Assembly: GCF_050916355.1 (NCBI RefSeq)
Contig: NZ_CP136946.1
Location: 248,001 to 312,000 of the forward strand
Direction of reading: 5' to 3'
Source: Jeongeupia wiesaeckerbachi
GTDB taxonomy: Bacteria > Pseudomonadota > Gammaproteobacteria > Burkholderiales > Chitinibacteraceae
DNA length: 64,000 nucleotides
Positions 18,988 to 28,020 of the stretch are shown here, one piece after another. The notes under the pieces were generated by a model. That model was not told where the DNA came from, did not search any database, and worked only from the letters and a program-made list of their open reading frames with translations. The position numbers and the translations under genes are program-made. The first letter of the stretch is position 1. Each line of letters starts with the position of its first letter.

Positions 18988-19500
18988 TTACTGAACGATA
19001 AACGTGGTGAAATTGACGGAAAGCACACCCTCTTCGTCACCCTCGGCACCCAGCGCGTGGTTGATCAGCTTGCGGATTTCAGCACCGAGCTTGGCCATGC
19101 TGCCAACGGTGCGAACCTCCTGCGGCGACTTGCTGCGCAGTAGCTGATTGACCTCGCTTTGAATCTTGGGCATCTGTGCCTTGATCCGTTCCTGACTCTT
19201 GGCGTCGGCCATTTCGACGACGATATCCGTTTGGAGCATGGCATCTTCGTCTGGCGAATTCAAATTGACGGTGAATTGCTGCAGCTTTTCGAAGATTGGC
19301 GGGTGATCGGCGTCCTTTTCGGCCTTTTTCTTCTTGCCGGCCTCATGGGTTTCGACACTGCCGTCGTCGCCATGATCGCTCGATCGCGTCAGCAGAAAGG
19401 CGGCGCCGCCGGCAGTCGCGAGCAGCAGCACGGCCACGACAGCGGCGATGATGACGATCAGTTTTTTATTGCCTTTCGGCGCCGCTTGGGCTTCGGCCAT
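18988..19500 (-). CDS. fliL: Flagellar basal body protein FliL
   Basis: A 170-residue membrane protein next to the stator. It has a short N-terminus, one transmembrane helix (residues about 13-37, LIVIIAAVVAVLLLATAGGA), a charged linker with a Lys run (GKKKKAEKDAD) and the periplasmic FliL domain (FEKLQQFTVNLNSPDEDAMLQTDIVVE). It heads the fliLMNOPQR operon. Upstream, a TATAAT box on the minus strand (19609-19614) and a GC-rich hairpin (19570-19590) lie in the gap after fliK, with a 12-bp direct repeat (tcgagtcgaaac at 19543 and 19558), so a separate promoter is possible. Confidence 0.93.
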   Translation of the reverse strand: MAEAQAAPKGNKKLIVIIAAVVAVLLLATAGGAAFLLTRSSDHGDDGSVETHEAGKKKKAEKDADHPPIFEKLQQFTVNLNSPDEDAMLQTDIVVEMADAKSQERIKAQMPKIQSEVNQLLRSKSPQEVRTVGSMAKLGAEIRKLINHALGAEGDEEGVLSVNFTTFIVQ

Positions 19501-19658
19501 GAATTCACCTGGATAGCGACGAGACGTCGATTCGTAAATGGATCGAGTCGAAACAGGTCGAGTCGAAACGGCCCCGGCAATAGCGGGGCCTCGTCAGTAA
19601 GCGCGGCGATTATAGCAAAGATTAATAGTTAATTATAAACAAGCCCTTGCGCGGACCA

Positions 19659-20744
19659 TCACGCGTAAAAACTCAGCCCGCCACCGCTGACCGGCAGGCG
19701 GCGCGTCCCCAGATCGACGCGCAGCTCGGCCGGCTGGTCCGCACTGACACCGCTCACGCCACGCGGCTCGGGCCGCGACGAACGCGAGTCCTGCCCCGAC
19801 TGGGCTTGTTGCTGCTGTGCATGCTGGTTCAGCGAATCGCTGGCGACCTGAACGTTGACGAGCTGGATGCCCTGATCGGCGAGCAGCGCGGTCAGGCGCG
19901 GCGTCGCGGCGGCCAGTGCCTCGCGTACTGCGGCATGCTGGCTGGCGAAAACGACGCTGGCCTGATCGTGCGCCAGCGTCAGGTGGACATCCATCGGTCC
20001 GAGATTCGGCGGGTTGAGCTGCATTTCCAGTTTCTGCTCGTGCCGGCCGATCATCATCGCCACGCGTTGCGCGACGGCGTCGCCCCAGCGCGACTCACCC
20101 ACATGCGGAACGACGTTGTGCGTTGGCGTCGGTTTGTCGGTCTGCGTCACCGGCTGCGCTTCGTTTGTACGCGGCAGTTCGGCGCGGTTGGCGGCGAGCA
20201 GCTCGGCCGGCGTGGCTTCGGTCGCATCGGCATCGCTGGCGGCAAGGCCCAGCGGCAACGGTTTGCCGTGAGCGGCAAGTTCGTCCACCTCGGCAGCGGC
20301 CGGCGCTGCGGCCGTGGTCGGCGTTGCAAGCAGCGACACGCCGGTCGCACGCGCGTCGGCGGTGTTGGCGTCAACCGTCGCCGGCAACGTCGCAACCACA
20401 CCCGGCGTAATCGCGGCACCCAACGGCTCGATCGTTGCGTCCGGCAGGGTTTCGCTGGCGACGGCTTCTTCCTGCGGCAAGGGTTGCGTCACCACCTGCG
20501 CCATCGATTGCAGCAGCGCCAGCCAAGGCGCGGCGGCGTCGCCGGGCTCCGGGGCGTCGTCCTTGGCGTCCTGCTGTGTCGACTGCGTGTCCTTGCCCGA
20601 GGTGGCCTGCTCCGGCTGTCTCGCGGCAACCTCGCGGGCCAGCGTACTGCCGAAGTCCTGCCCTTGCGCTGCATCGCGCGACGCAGCGGCCTTGGTCGCC
20701 ACCGGGCCGACGGAGGAAGACAGATTGGTAACGGAAGTAGCCAT
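19659..20744 (-). CDS. fliK: Flagellar hook-length control protein FliK
   Basis: A 361-residue protein, secreted as a molecular ruler and acting on FlhB to switch export from hook to filament. The N-terminal two thirds are Ala/Thr/Pro-rich and disordered; the conserved C-terminal domain reads LQLNPPNLGPMDVHL-like MQLNPPNLGPMDVHLTLAH followed by VREALAAATPRLTALLADQGI and a Gln-rich tail. The start is the ATG of MATSVTNL at 20744; the frame is open for another 221 codons, but that part is antisense to flhB. It has a well-placed sigma54 promoter at 20782-20797. It is divergent from flhB, its functional partner. Confidence 0.88.
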   Translation of the reverse strand: MATSVTNLSSSVGPVATKAAASRDAAQGQDFGSTLAREVAARQPEQATSGKDTQSTQQDAKDDAPEPGDAAAPWLALLQSMAQVVTQPLPQEEAVASETLPDATIEPLGAAITPGVVATLPATVDANTADARATGVSLLATPTTAAAPAAAEVDELAAHGKPLPLGLAASDADATEATPAELLAANRAELPRTNEAQPVTQTDKPTPTHNVVPHVGESRWGDAVAQRVAMMIGRHEQKLEMQLNPPNLGPMDVHLTLAHDQASVVFASQHAAVREALAAATPRLTALLADQGIQLVNVQVASDSLNQHAQQQQAQSGQDSRSSRPEPRGVSGVSADQPAELRVDLGTRRLPVSGGGLSFYA

Positions 20745-20781
20745 GAAAACACTCGAAGCAAACGGCAGGAGCCAACATAAA

Positions 20782-20797
20782 AGCAAAAGCAATGCCA
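20782..20797 (-). promoter_or_regulatory. Sigma54 promoter of fliK
   Basis: On the minus strand the 16-mer TGGCATTGCTTTTGCT fits the sigma54 consensus TGGCACRNNNNTTGCW, with the GG and GC doublets at exact -24/-12 spacing. The start of fliK is 38 bp downstream, leaving a leader of roughly 27 nt. A weaker match (TGGC with GC at the right spacing, 20827-20842) faces flhB. Confidence 0.75.
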
Positions 20798-20865
20798 AGC
20801 GCGTACCGACCGCTCGCAACAGCCACTGGCGACACCGGGGCACAACGCGGTAACGTACGCGCACC

Positions 20866-22002
20866 ATGGCTGAAGATTCCGATCTCGAACGCACCGAGCC
20901 GCCCTCGCCCAAACGGCTCGAGGACGCGCGCAAGAAGGGGCAGATACCCCGCTCGCAGGAGCTGGCGTCGTTCAGCGTACTGATGACCGGCATGGTCGCG
21001 ATCGCCATGACCGGCCCGGCGCTGCTCAATGCGCTCAAGCAGGTGATGCGCAGCGAATTCACCTTCAGCCGCACCACGCTGGTCGACCCGATGCAGATGC
21101 ACCTGCATTTCATCAAGGCCTGCGAGGCCATGCTCTGGGCCTGCCTACCGGTCTTCGTCGCCTGCGCGCTGGCTGCGCTGCTGGCGCCGATGCTGATGGG
21201 CGGCTGGCTGTTCTCGACCGAGGCGATGGCACCGAACTTCGGCCGGCTCAATCCGGCCAGCGGCATCAAGCGGATACTGTCGGTGCGCAGCATCGTCGAG
21301 ATGTTCAAGGCCATCCTCAAGTCCGGACTGATCGGCGGGGTGGCCGCGCTGGTGCTGTGGAAAGAACGCGCCGATTTCGTCCAGCTGATCGCCATGCCGC
21401 CCGACAACGGTCTGGCCTACCTGTGGGGCATGGCGAAGTTCACGCTGTTCACCGTCGTCGGCGCAATGGCGGTCATCGTGCTGATCGACGTGCCCTACCA
21501 GCTGTGGGAGTACTACAAGAACCTGCGCATGACCAAGGAAGAGGTCCGGCAGGAAATGAAGGAATCCGAAGGCGATCCGCAACTGAAGGGCCGGATCCGC
21601 CAGCTGCAGCGCGAAGCGGCCAGGAAGCGGATGATGTCGGCGATCCCGAAGGCCGACGTCATCGTCACCAACCCGACCCACTATGCAGTCGCGCTGCAGT
21701 ACACCGAAGCGATGCGCGCGCCGGTCGTCATCGCCAAGGGTTCCTTCCTGCTGGCCGAACGCATCATCGAACTCGGCAGGCAGCACAAGGTCACCGTGGT
21801 GCGGACGCCGCCGCTGGCGCGGGCGCTGTATCACCACGCCGACCTCGGCGAGGAAATTCCGGCCGCGTTGTATACTGCTGCCGCTGAAGTACTGGCCTAC
21901 ATCTATCAGCTGCGGCACTGGCAGCGCTATGGCGGGACCGAACCGGTGCTGAACGACAGCCTGCCGGTCCCGAAAGACCTCGACCCCGAAGCCGCCACTT
22001 GA
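20866..22002 (+). CDS. flhB: Flagellar export switch protein FlhB
   Basis: A 378-residue export apparatus protein. The N-terminus reads EDSDLERTEPPSPKRLEDAR and GQIPRSQEL, then four transmembrane helices, then the cytoplasmic domain with the self-cleavage motif NPTH at residues 269-272. Cleavage there switches export specificity together with FliK, encoded divergently. It is followed 27 bp later by flhA. Confidence 0.97.
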   Translation: MAEDSDLERTEPPSPKRLEDARKKGQIPRSQELASFSVLMTGMVAIAMTGPALLNALKQVMRSEFTFSRTTLVDPMQMHLHFIKACEAMLWACLPVFVACALAALLAPMLMGGWLFSTEAMAPNFGRLNPASGIKRILSVRSIVEMFKAILKSGLIGGVAALVLWKERADFVQLIAMPPDNGLAYLWGMAKFTLFTVVGAMAVIVLIDVPYQLWEYYKNLRMTKEEVRQEMKESEGDPQLKGRIRQLQREAARKRMMSAIPKADVIVTNPTHYAVALQYTEAMRAPVVIAKGSFLLAERIIELGRQHKVTVVRTPPLARALYHHADLGEEIPAALYTAAAEVLAYIYQLRHWQRYGGTEPVLNDSLPVPKDLDPEAAT

Positions 22003-22029
22003 TGGCGGCGCCAATGAAATTGAAGGCGT

Positions 22030-24108
22030 GTGCGTAATCTCAATCTGACGCGACTGGCCGGCCCGGCGCTGGTCTTCATGGTGCTCGGCATGATGATTCT
22101 GCCGCTGCCCGCGCTCGCGCTCGACTTCTTCTTCACCTTCAATATCGCCATCTCGATCATCGTGCTGATGGTCAGCCTGTACACGCGCGAGCCGCTCGAA
22201 TTCTCGGCCTTCCCGACCGTGCTGCTGGTAACGACGCTGTTGCGGCTGTCGCTCAACGTCGCGTCGACCAAGCTGGTGCTGACCGAGGGCCACACCGGCG
22301 CCGGCGCCGCCGGCCAGGTGATCGAGGCCTTCGGCCATGTACTGATCGGCGGCAACCTCACCGTCGGCATCATCGCCTTCGTCATCCTGACCATCATCAA
22401 CTTCGTCGTCATCACCAAGGGCGCGGGGCGGATCGCCGAAGTGTCGGCACGCTTCACGCTCGACGCGATGCCGGGCAAGCAGATGGCGATCGACGCCGAC
22501 CTCAACGCCGGGCTGATCGGCGAAGAAGAAGCGCGCAAGCGCCGCTCGGCGATCTCGCAGGAGGCCGACTTCTTCGGCTCGATGGACGGTGCCAGCAAAT
22601 TCGTTCGCGGCGACGCCGTCGCCGGCATTCTCGTGATGGTGATCAACCTGATCGGCGGGCTGATCATCGGCATGGTCCAGCACGATCTACCCTTTGCCGA
22701 AGCCGGCCGCACCTACACGCTGCTGACGATCGGCGACGGTCTGGTCGCGCAGATTCCGTCGCTGATCATCTCGGTCGCCGCCGGTATCGTCGTTTCGCGC
22801 GTCGGCACCGAGCAGGACCTGTCCGAACAGATGCTCGGCCAGCTGTTCGCCAACCCGCAGGTGCTGTACGTGACCGCAGCGGTCATCGGCATCCTCGGCG
22901 TCATCCCGGGCATGCCGCATTTTGCCTTCCTGCTGATCGCGGCGATCGCCGCCAGCATCGCGTGGTGGCTGGAAAAACGCACTGCCCGCGCCCAGCAGGC
23001 CGAAGCCCTTGGCGGCGGGCCGACGGCCGCGGCCGCGGCCGCCGCCGCCGCCGCCGCGGCATCGCCATCCCCGCTGCAGGAAGTCAGCTGGAACGACGTC
23101 CAGCCGGTCGATCCGGTCGGGCTCGAAGTGGGCTACCGGCTGATTTCGCTGGTCGACCGCAATCAGGATGGCGAGCTGTTGCGACGCATTCGCGGCATCC
23201 GCAAGAAGATCGCCCAGGAGCTCGGCTTCCTGGTGCCGGCGGTGCACATCCGCGACAACCTCGAACTCAAGCCGAACCAGTACCGGATCCAGCTCAAGGG
23301 CGTCGACGTCGGCCTCGGCGAGGCCTATGTCGGCCAGTGGCTGGCGATCAACCCGGGCAACGTCGCCGGCTCGCTCGCCGGCACGGCGACCAAGGACCCG
23401 ACTTTCGGCCTGCCGGCGACGTGGATCGCCGCCGAGCTGCGCGATCAGGCGCAGGCGCTCGGCTATACCGTCGTCGATACCGCCACTGTCATCGGCACGC
23501 ACATTTCCAATCTGCTGCAGGGCCATGCCGCCGAATTGCTCGGCCGCGAAGAGGTGCAATCGCTGCTCGACCACTTCGCCAAGGAATCGCCGAAACTGGT
23601 CGAGGATCTCGTCCCCAAGCTGGTGCCGGTTGGCACGCTGCAGAAGGTGCTGCAGAGCCTGCTCGACGAAGGCATGCACATCCGCGACCTGCGGACGATT
23701 CTGGAAACGCTCGGCGAGCACATCGTCCGCACCCAGGACATCGACGAGCTGACCGCGGCGGTCCGCGTCGCGCTCGGCCGCGCCATCATCCACCAGCTGT
23801 TCCCGGGCGAGACCGAGCTGCCGGTGGTCGCGCTCGAACCGCAGCTCGAGAACATCCTGATGTCGGCCAGCGCCGGCCGCGGCGGCCTCGAACCGGGTCT
23901 GGCCGAGCGGCTGCTGCAACAGGCGTCGCAACTGTCCGAGCAGATGGAGGCACAGGGCCTCAACACCGTGCTGATCACACCGGGTGCCTTGCGGCCGATG
24001 CTCAGCCGCTTCCTGCGCCGCTCGATCCCGAACCTGCGCGTGATTGCCCACACCGAAATCCCCGACACCAAGACGATCCGCATCGTCGGCGTGCTCGGCG
24101 GAGTGTGA
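22030..24108 (+). CDS. flhA: Flagellar export gate protein FlhA
   Basis: A 692-residue export gate subunit with eight N-terminal membrane helices and a large cytoplasmic domain. Family blocks are FPTVLLVTTLLRLSLNVAST, DAMPGKQMAIDADLNAG and GSMDGASKFVRGDA. The only suitable start is GTG at 22030 (MRNLNLTRL); the nearby ATG at 22014 opens a frame that stops after seven codons. The linker between membrane and cytoplasmic parts carries an unusual run of a dozen alanines near residue 340, encoded by repeated GCC/GCG codons. It forms an operon with flhB. Confidence 0.96.
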   Translation: MRNLNLTRLAGPALVFMVLGMMILPLPALALDFFFTFNIAISIIVLMVSLYTREPLEFSAFPTVLLVTTLLRLSLNVASTKLVLTEGHTGAGAAGQVIEAFGHVLIGGNLTVGIIAFVILTIINFVVITKGAGRIAEVSARFTLDAMPGKQMAIDADLNAGLIGEEEARKRRSAISQEADFFGSMDGASKFVRGDAVAGILVMVINLIGGLIIGMVQHDLPFAEAGRTYTLLTIGDGLVAQIPSLIISVAAGIVVSRVGTEQDLSEQMLGQLFANPQVLYVTAAVIGILGVIPGMPHFAFLLIAAIAASIAWWLEKRTARAQQAEALGGGPTAAAAAAAAAAAASPSPLQEVSWNDVQPVDPVGLEVGYRLISLVDRNQDGELLRRIRGIRKKIAQELGFLVPAVHIRDNLELKPNQYRIQLKGVDVGLGEAYVGQWLAINPGNVAGSLAGTATKDPTFGLPATWIAAELRDQAQALGYTVVDTATVIGTHISNLLQGHAAELLGREEVQSLLDHFAKESPKLVEDLVPKLVPVGTLQKVLQSLLDEGMHIRDLRTILETLGEHIVRTQDIDELTAAVRVALGRAIIHQLFPGETELPVVALEPQLENILMSASAGRGGLEPGLAERLLQQASQLSEQMEAQGLNTVLITPGALRPMLSRFLRRSIPNLRVIAHTEIPDTKTIRIVGVLGGV

Positions 24109-24243
24109 TGCGTCGATCCGCTTGAAGTCGTCGGGCGGAAACGTCGATCAAGCCCGCGATCGACTGCAAACGTGCCCGGACGTCCCGGGCGTGCCGATGG
24201 GCGCGATGTATAATCGCAGCTCCGTCCAGTTTTGCAGCCCGAC

Positions 24244-25110
24244 ATGGCCATCCTGAATCAAATCGCGCAATCGCGCCCCCTGCTGGCCGCGAGCGAACTG
24301 AAAATCGCCGAACTGATTCTCGACGATGCCGACGGCGTCGTCGGCCTGTCATCGCAACAGCTGGCCGAGCGTGCCGGCGTCAGCCAGTCGAGCATCGTCA
24401 AGTTCACCCAGAAGCTCGGTTTCAAGGGCTTTACCGCGTTCCGGCTGGCACTCAGCGAGGAGCGCGGCCGCAAGAAGGCGATCCAGTTCGCACCGGCCGC
24501 GCAGCAGCTGCATAACCGGATCACCCAGGACGACACGCTGCCGACGGTGGCGCAGAAGCTGATGCAGGAGAAAGTCCACGCCCTGGTCGAAACCACGCAG
24601 GCGCTCGACTACGACGTGCTCGCGCAAGTCGTCGACGCGCTCAACGGCGCTGGTCGGGTGCAGATCGCCGGGCTGGGCGGCTCCTTGATCGTCGGCCGCG
24701 ACTTCGCCTACAAGCTGCTGAAGATCGGCATTACCGCGCTGCTCGACCAGGACAGCCACGTGCAACTGAGCATCGCCAACACGCTGCAAGCGGGCGATGT
24801 GCTGCTGGTGATTTCATTCTCCGGCCGCCGCCACGAGGTGTTGCGCGCGGCCAAGATTGCCAAGGCACGCAATGCCACGCTGATCGCAATCACCAGCCCC
24901 GGCGACAATCCCTTGCGCGCGATGGCCGATCTGGCGCTGTCGACGCAGGCCGAGGAAGACCAGTGGCGCAGCTCGACGATTTCGTCGCGCACCGCGCAAA
25001 ACGCCATCACCGATCTGCTGTTCATGGCGCTGGTGCAAAGCCGCGTCGAGCGCAGCACGCAGATCCAGCACACGCAAAAGCTGATCGACGAACTCAACCA
25101 CCGAGATTAA
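24244..25110 (+). CDS. RpiR-family regulator, probable MurR-type control of MurNAc genes
   Basis: A 288-residue regulator with an N-terminal RpiR helix-turn-helix (LSSQQLAERAGVSQSSIVKF then TQKLGFKGFTAFRLAL) and a C-terminal SIS sugar-phosphate-binding domain (AGLGGSLIVGRDFAYKLLKIG, LLVISFSGRRHEVLRAAKIA). RpiR proteins beside murQ, such as E. coli MurR, respond to MurNAc-6-phosphate; the context suggests the same here. The start is the ATG at 24244; a TTG four codons upstream is possible. A TATAAT box lies at 24209-24214. Its stop codon overlaps that of the convergent namZ remnant. Confidence 0.85.
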   Translation: MAILNQIAQSRPLLAASELKIAELILDDADGVVGLSSQQLAERAGVSQSSIVKFTQKLGFKGFTAFRLALSEERGRKKAIQFAPAAQQLHNRITQDDTLPTVAQKLMQEKVHALVETTQALDYDVLAQVVDALNGAGRVQIAGLGGSLIVGRDFAYKLLKIGITALLDQDSHVQLSIANTLQAGDVLLVISFSGRRHEVLRAAKIAKARNATLIAITSPGDNPLRAMADLALSTQAEEDQWRSSTISSRTAQNAITDLLFMALVQSRVERSTQIQHTQKLIDELNHRD

Positions 25111-26307
25111 TCGGGATACAGCAGGTAAGCCGCGCGACGCCGGCGATACTCAGCCAGCGGCCAGCCAGCCTCGATCGCGGCCACGGCCTGCTCGGCCGAG
25201 GCGCCGCCGGCATGCAGCGCCGCGAGCTGCGACAGGAAATCCGCCCGGCCGATCAGTTGCGACAACCATTGCGGCCGGATCACATAACAGCGATCCGCAT
25301 GGTCGAGGTAATCGGCCTCGGCGCTCGCGTCGCACTGCGTGGCATAGCCCAGCGCGGCCAGCCGGTACCACCAGCCGACAAAGGCCGAGATCGACGCACG
25401 CCGCAGCAGCGATGAATCGGCACCGTAGCGCTCGCCCCAGACCTGGCGCCCGCCTTGCGGCCAGCCGTAGTGCGTCTGTGCGGCATCGACCTCGTACGCT
25501 GCATTGACCGCGAGGCGCGCGTCCGGAAAGCCGGTCTGTTCATGCGGCGCACCGGAGCCGCGGCCCATATTGACGCTGGTCGCCTCGAACAGGCCCAGCG
25601 ACGGGTAGAGCCGAATTGCCGCGTCGCTGCGCGTGGGTGTAAGCGCGTAGCGGCACGACATGCAGCGCCAGCGGCCGCCTTGCGCGGGCGCCCCAGTCGG
25701 CATCGTCGCCGCCGGGCGTATTGAGCCAGCCTTCACCGGCCATCATCCGCGCCAGCTCGCCGACGGTCAGCCCATGCAGCAGCGGCAGCGGATCGATGCC
25801 GATAGCCGACACGCACGCCCGCTCAAGCACCGGGCCGTAGACCTGATCGCCGTTGGGATTGGGCCGGTCGAGCACGACCAGCGCCTTGCCGTGCGCCGCG
25901 GCGCTTTCCATCAGCCAGTGCAGCGACAGCGTATAGGTGTAGAAGCGCACGCCGACGTCCTGCAGATCGAACACCAGCACATCGACATCGGCCAGCGCCC
26001 GCGCATCCGGGTGATGGCGCGGCCGGCCGGTTTCGTCCTGCCCGTACAGCGAGATCACCGGCAGGCCGGATCGCGCGTCGACATGATCGGCATCGCCGAA
26101 GCCGGCCTCGGCCTGACCGCGCAGGCCGTGCTCGACCGAAAACAGCGTCGTCAGCGCATAGCCATAGGTATCGGCATGGGCGCGCAACACGTCGATGCTG
26201 TGCCTGCCTGCGGTATCGACCGACGCGGCGCCGGCGATCAGCCCGACACGCCGGCCGGCCAGCAGTGGTCCGAAGACCTCGGGCCGATCGATTCCAAGTT
26301 GCAGCAT
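25107..26307 (-). pseudogene. namZ: NamZ-type exo-beta-N-acetylmuramidase (DUF1343), frameshifted
   Basis: The N-terminal part (start at 26307, about 226 codons) is a clear DUF1343 protein with LFSVEHGLRG, DLQDVGVRFYTYT and VVLDRPNPNGD. NamZ in Bacillus subtilis releases terminal MurNAc from peptidoglycan fragments. Around 25625-25645 the reading frame is lost. The C-terminal part continues in another frame (RLYPSLGLFEATSVNMGRG) and ends at 25107 with RRRRAAYLLYPD. Between the VVPLRAYTH and RLYPS blocks only about 11 codons remain and the family's LPW..PSPN segment is absent in all frames, so a deletion of roughly 17 codons that changed frame is likely. A sequencing error would not explain the missing motif. 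The gene is probably inactive unless recoded. Confidence 0.8.
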
Positions 26308-26334
26308 CCGCCCTCCCCGGCGCCCGACGCAAAA

Positions 26335-26363
26335 AAACAGGAACGGTTTAACCGTTCCTGTTT
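26335..26363 (-). terminator. Terminator between murP and the namZ remnant
   Basis: A perfect palindrome with 14-nt arms (aaacaggaacggtt / aaccgttcctgttt) ends in a 7-T run when read leftward. It would stop murQ-murP transcription 24 bp before namZ. Its perfect symmetry also allows an operator role. Confidence 0.75.
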
Positions 26364-26367
26364 AGAG

Positions 26368-26531
26368 CGGCTAATGCCCCAAGGGCACTTCCCGCGGGGC
26401 GCAAACCCAGTGAAACGGTGCTGGCAAGGCGCGCGAAACGACGTCCCACGGGGATTCCCTTCGGTCACAACAGTACAAGGTGTACGGCAAGTGAGTGCAA
26501 CGCAGCTTCAGGGTTTCGTTAGCGGCGCTTA
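26368..26531. ncRNA. Structured intergenic element, copy A
   Basis: About 164 nt between murP and the terminator, closely related to 42272-42415. Shared blocks in the same order are CGGCTAA, the 20-mer starting GAAACGGTGCTGG (26412-26431), CGTCCCACGGG, CGGTC.CAACAGTA, GCAACGC and GTTAGC. The hairpin after GCTAA is TGCCC/GGGCA here and AGGGC/GCCCT in the other copy, so pairing is kept while sequence changes. The flanking GCTAA and TTAGC can pair to close the structure. Strand and function are unknown; the class called betaproteobacterial toxic small RNA is one possibility I cannot verify. Confidence 0.6.
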
Positions 26532-26537
26532 GCAAGA

Positions 26538-28007
26538 TCAATCGAGATCGACGTCGCGACAGCCCCACAACAACGTCAGGATAAAGCCCGCCCCGTAGGC
26601 GGCGACCATGCCGGCGGCGTAGACCGCCATGCCGACGAAAATCCCCTGGTTCGACGTCATCAGCGGCAGCGACACGAGGCCGGACGGGCCGAACACCGTA
26701 TTGAGGCCGACCGGCACGCCATACCAGGCGAACAGACCGATCACCAGGCCACCGACGGAACCGCCGATGCAGGCGGTGATGAAGGGTTTGACCCGCGGCA
26801 GCATCACGCCATAGATCAGCGGCTCGGCGACGCCCAGCAGGCCCGGAATGATCGCGCCCTTGATCTGGGTGCGCAGCATTGCCCCCTTTCCGGCCTTGGC
26901 GTACAGCGCCAGCGCCGCGCCGACCTGGCCGGCGCCGGCCATCGCCAGAATCGGAAACAGCGAGTTGAACCCCTGCGTTTCCATCAGCGCGAAATACACC
27001 GGCACAAAGCCCTGATGCACGCCGAACATCACCGAAATCAGGAACAGGCCGGCGAGCACGGCGCAACCGATCGGATTGCCGTTCAGATGCGAGAACAGAT
27101 AGGACATGCCGTCGAACAGCAGTACGCCCAGCGGCATGATCGCGACGAAGGTCAGCGCGCCCATGATCAGCAGCGTCACCACCGAGGTCAGGATCATGTC
27201 GAGGTTGTCCGGCATCACCCGGCGTACCTGACGCTCGACCCAGGCACCGGCCATGCCGGCGAGCAGGATGCCGATGATGTTGCCGCGCGGATCGATCGCC
27301 ACGCCGAAGAATTCGGTCATGCCCGCGTACATGCCGCGCGTAGCGTCAGGGTCGTAGCCGAGCACGAACAGCGACGCCAGGATCGCGCCGTTGACGCCCG
27401 AACCGCCGAAAGCCTGCTGGGTGTTGTAGCCGATCAGGATGCCGAGGAAGGCAAACAGGCCGGTGCCGAACACCTTCATATACCCGACCAGATCGACCAG
27501 CATGCGGCTGGGTTCGGCGACGCCGGCAATCCACACCTGATCGATCAGCGTCGCGAAGCCAAGCAGCAGGCCGGCGGCGATGAAGCCCGGAATCAGCGGC
27601 GTGAAGATCGTCGCGAACTTGGTCAGGAAACGGTGGATCGCGCTGCCCTGTTTGGCCTTGAGTGCTTTTTTGTTCTGTTTGGCGACGGCCGCCAGATCAT
27701 CGGCGGCCGATACCGACGGCGCCACTGCCGCAGCCGTCGCCGCTGTCGGCTCGGCGGCGTCGATCAGCGACTGCATCATGTCGGCGCCGGTCTGCGATTT
27801 GCCCGGGCCGAGTACCAGCTGCAGCTCGTCGTCGCTGTCGATCACGCCCAGCACGCCGGCAATCGCGCGCAAGGCCGCGTGATCGGCGCGTTCGCGGTCG
27901 TGCAGCGTCAGCCGCAACCGGGTCATGCAGTTGCCGCAGCGGGCGATATTGCCGGCGCCGCCAGCAGCGGACAGCACGTCGGTCATCATGGCCAGGGAGA
28001 TGGACAT
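26538..28007 (-). CDS. murP: MurNAc-specific PTS transporter EIIBC (MurP type)
   Basis: A 489-residue PTS permease with an N-terminal EIIB domain and a C-terminal EIIC domain of the glucose/sucrose superfamily. The phosphorylated cysteine is Cys27 in ARCGNCMTRLRL. An Ala-rich linker (residues about 85-110) joins ten or so membrane helices carrying the family's GGSGVNGAILASLFVLGYDP and GVAEPLIYGVMLP blocks. No EIIA domain is present, so phosphate would come from a separate EIIA, as for E. coli MurP. It lies 13 bp after murQ, in the order murQ-murP, which supports MurNAc as substrate. Confidence 0.85.
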   Translation of the reverse strand: MSISLAMMTDVLSAAGGAGNIARCGNCMTRLRLTLHDRERADHAALRAIAGVLGVIDSDDELQLVLGPGKSQTGADMMQSLIDAAEPTAATAAAVAPSVSAADDLAAVAKQNKKALKAKQGSAIHRFLTKFATIFTPLIPGFIAAGLLLGFATLIDQVWIAGVAEPSRMLVDLVGYMKVFGTGLFAFLGILIGYNTQQAFGGSGVNGAILASLFVLGYDPDATRGMYAGMTEFFGVAIDPRGNIIGILLAGMAGAWVERQVRRVMPDNLDMILTSVVTLLIMGALTFVAIMPLGVLLFDGMSYLFSHLNGNPIGCAVLAGLFLISVMFGVHQGFVPVYFALMETQGFNSLFPILAMAGAGQVGAALALYAKAGKGAMLRTQIKGAIIPGLLGVAEPLIYGVMLPRVKPFITACIGGSVGGLVIGLFAWYGVPVGLNTVFGPSGLVSLPLMTSNQGIFVGMAVYAAGMVAAYGAGFILTLLWGCRDVDLD

Positions 28008-28020
28008 CGTCGGTCCCCGC

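Noticed and set aside
19659..21407. fliK as a 582-residue protein
   Set aside because: The extra 221 codons are antisense to flhB. The proper start is the ATG at 20744 next to a sigma54 promoter.
22014..22037. A seven-codon leader peptide before flhA
   Set aside because: ATG AAA TTG AAG GCG TGT GCG TAA overlaps the GTG start of flhA, but nothing shows that it is translated or regulatory; probably chance.
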